This document shows, piece after piece, positions 62,315-64,000 of a DNA stretch of 64,000 bases. The notes beneath the pieces are model-generated. The model worked only from the letters and a program-made list of their open reading frames with translations. It had not been told where the DNA came from and did not search any database. The stretch is from Stromatinia cepivora. Taxonomy: Eukaryota; Ascomycota; Leotiomycetes; Helotiales; Sclerotiniaceae. Each line of letters opens with the position of its first letter. Within the stretch, counting starts at the first letter, position 1. Both the position numbers and the translations under genes were made by a program. The stretch covers positions 1,116,001-1,180,000 of the forward strand of contig RCTD01000010.1 in NCBI GenBank assembly GCA_014898415.1, read 5' to 3'.

Positions 62315-64000
62315 ATACAAAACTATCTGTATTTAGTATGAATCAATAAACTCCTTTGTAATTATCTTTATCATCAAAAGAGAAAAGGATCATTGAATCC
62401 GAAAAAGATCTATTTCAATAAAAAAGATCAAATATACTTTGCTAATAATATCTCTGAATCAGATTCCAATATTAAGGATATAATAAAAGAAGATTACAAT
62501 TTGATAAAGGAAATTATTAATAAAACTTCCCCTAACAAATAATATACCAATACAGACATTTCTTTATATATATCTAATCAACCTTTATTATTCAAATCAA
62601 TAAAATTTATTATTAAATAAAGAATAAAGATTGATAGAGGAATAATATATTATCGTTATTAAAGTTTAATAAATATAATATACAAAGATAATTCTAAAAT
62701 GCTATTTTCAAATATATTATATATACCAAAACTAAAAGTAAACTTATTGTTAGGAAAAAGAATCTATGAAACAAAATTGTAAAAGGAATTCAATTTTCAT
62801 CATATATATTTCAAGAAAAACAATAAGAAAATCATCCATACTAAAATATAAGATAGAATATATATGGTTTCATATATAATCAAAGGATACAAGGATACAA
62901 TTCTCTGTTCGAATATATATTAAAATAATCAGGAAAAAGGTTTTTCTTCAAAGATAATCAATAGTACCAAAAATATTGATAATGAATTAATATTCAAAAA
63001 GAAAGAAAGGTATTTATTATAGCATTGAAGATTCAATCATCTAGGTCCAGATAAGATCAAAAATCTATATAAGGTATTCAATATAATCAAACCAATAAAG
63101 ATCCCAATTGAATTAGATATCTACGAAATATATATACTCATCAAAATGATCAATCGTATTCTAAAGCAATTGAATCTGTACAAATCAAAGAGACTCGAAT
63201 TTATACATTTCGATATTACAGGATCATTCCCAAAATCGATTCGCAGGAATTATTATTTCATATTGATCATTGACAATTGTACAAAAGTAAATTGGATCAT
63301 ATTATTTAAACAAAAAAACAATACAATTCAAATATTGAAAACTTAGAAAAAGGAAATGGAATTAACTATTGAAGAAAAGATCATTGTAATCAGAATTGAT
63401 AATACATTGGAACTCCTACAAGTTATTTGTAAATGATTATCAGATATACAATCCGAAATTACAATAATTGCTTTTTTACATCAAAACAGATCTGTAGAAT
63501 AGAATATAAAGATTGTAGAAATAGATATAAAAATAATACTAAAAGAAACTAGATTATTATTAGAATTTTGGAATGAAATTATAAAGTATAATATTTATAT
63601 CAGAAATTGTATTAATATTAATCCTGATATAAATAGAATAAATCGATTCTCTATAGAAACTTTTATAAGTATAATACCAAATATAGAAATATACAAAATC
63701 TGGGGAAGCAAATGTTATATTTATATCAATCCCAAAATTATTCCGAAAGAGCAAAGATATAATAAATTGCAGAACATTTCGAGAATCGGTATATTTTTAG
63801 GATATTCAAAAGTTATAAACAAATATATCAAAGTATATTCTTTAAAGTTAAATTATACATTTCGATCAAATAGAGTAATTATAAATGAATTTTATCGAAA
63901 AGGAGATTTGGATCTTAAATTAAGAAATTATAAATCAGATTTACAAAAAACAAAGAATATAAAGTCAGATCGAAGATCTTATAATAGACCAACAACAAAC
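62315..64000 (+). mobile_element. Copia-1a right segment (protease to integrase), runs off the window
   Basis: Continues Copia-1a after the 38.3-kb Gypsy-1 insertion. It aligns in order with minus-strand Copia-1b from about 29,680 down to about 27,990: AATCAATAAACTCC, the lysine-rich KKRS region, GAG-pre-integrase (about 62,750-63,020), integrase with RLEFIHFDITGSFPKSI (63146-63346), then the C-terminal FRSNRVIINEFYRKGDLDL region. RT, RNase H and the 3' LTR are outside the window. Confidence 0.88.
63146..63346 (+). pseudogene. Copia-1a integrase core relic
   Basis: A 66-residue open piece with LEFIHFDITGSFPKS and NYYFILIIDNCTKVNWIILF, the copia integrase start with its first catalytic Asp (FDITG) and second conserved Asp (IIDN) kept. 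Less decayed than the same part of Copia-1b. Confidence 0.8.

Noticed and set aside
22673..64000. CRISPR-like array or regularly spaced repeats
   Set aside because: The host is eukaryotic, and all repeats found are LTRs or internal parts of retrotransposons.

Overview
The window comes from a filamentous ascomycete. Genes have short spliceosomal introns (48-74 bp, GT..AG), fungal-only families are present (End3, SUN family, DUF3425 bZIP, HeLo) and repeats carry dense C-to-T/G-to-A decay typical of repeat-induced point mutation (RIP). Protein style and AT-rich repeat blocks suggest Leotiomycetes, perhaps Sclerotiniaceae (Botrytis/Sclerotinia type); this is an inference.

Bases 1 to about 22,500 are an ordinary gene region of balanced composition. 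In order: the C-terminal part of an LSH/HELLS-type SNF2 helicase (+), a small membrane protein (+), END3 (-) divergent from a dual-specificity-phosphatase-like gene (+), PPM1 leucine carboxyl methyltransferase (+), a broken HeLo (HET-s type) gene (-), a 90-bp TA-flanked MITE, an Atg22-like transporter (+), a frameshifted MFS relic (+), a bZIP/DUF3425 regulator (-) and a SUN-family cell-wall protein with a long serine tail and GPI signal (+). There is no pathway clustering.

Bases about 22,500 to 64,000 are very AT-rich and hold no intact gene. By matching LTRs, target-site duplications (TSDs) and interrupted reading frames I resolve a five-deep nest of RIP-degraded LTR retrotransposons. Copia-1a (+, from 22,673 and past the window end) is split by Gypsy-1 (+, 23,995-62,314). 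Gypsy-1 holds a second Copia-1 copy (1b, -, 25,511-30,978) and Copia-2 outer (-, 34,414-57,964). Copia-2 outer was hit by a second copy of itself (inner, -, 37,697-52,982), and the inner copy's protease motif was hit by Gypsy-2, a chromodomain gypsy element (+, 44,060-51,103). Removing the insertions gives own lengths of about 5.5 kb (Copia-1b), 9.3 kb (Gypsy-1), 8.24 and 8.26 kb (Copia-2 inner and outer) and 7.0 kb (Gypsy-2).

The least expected feature is in Copia-2. Between the end of pol and the 3' LTR, both copies carry about 1.9 kb whose protein-like reading is on the strand opposite to pol. Most stops there could come from CAA or TGG codons by RIP, suggesting an ancestral antisense-oriented accessory ORF.
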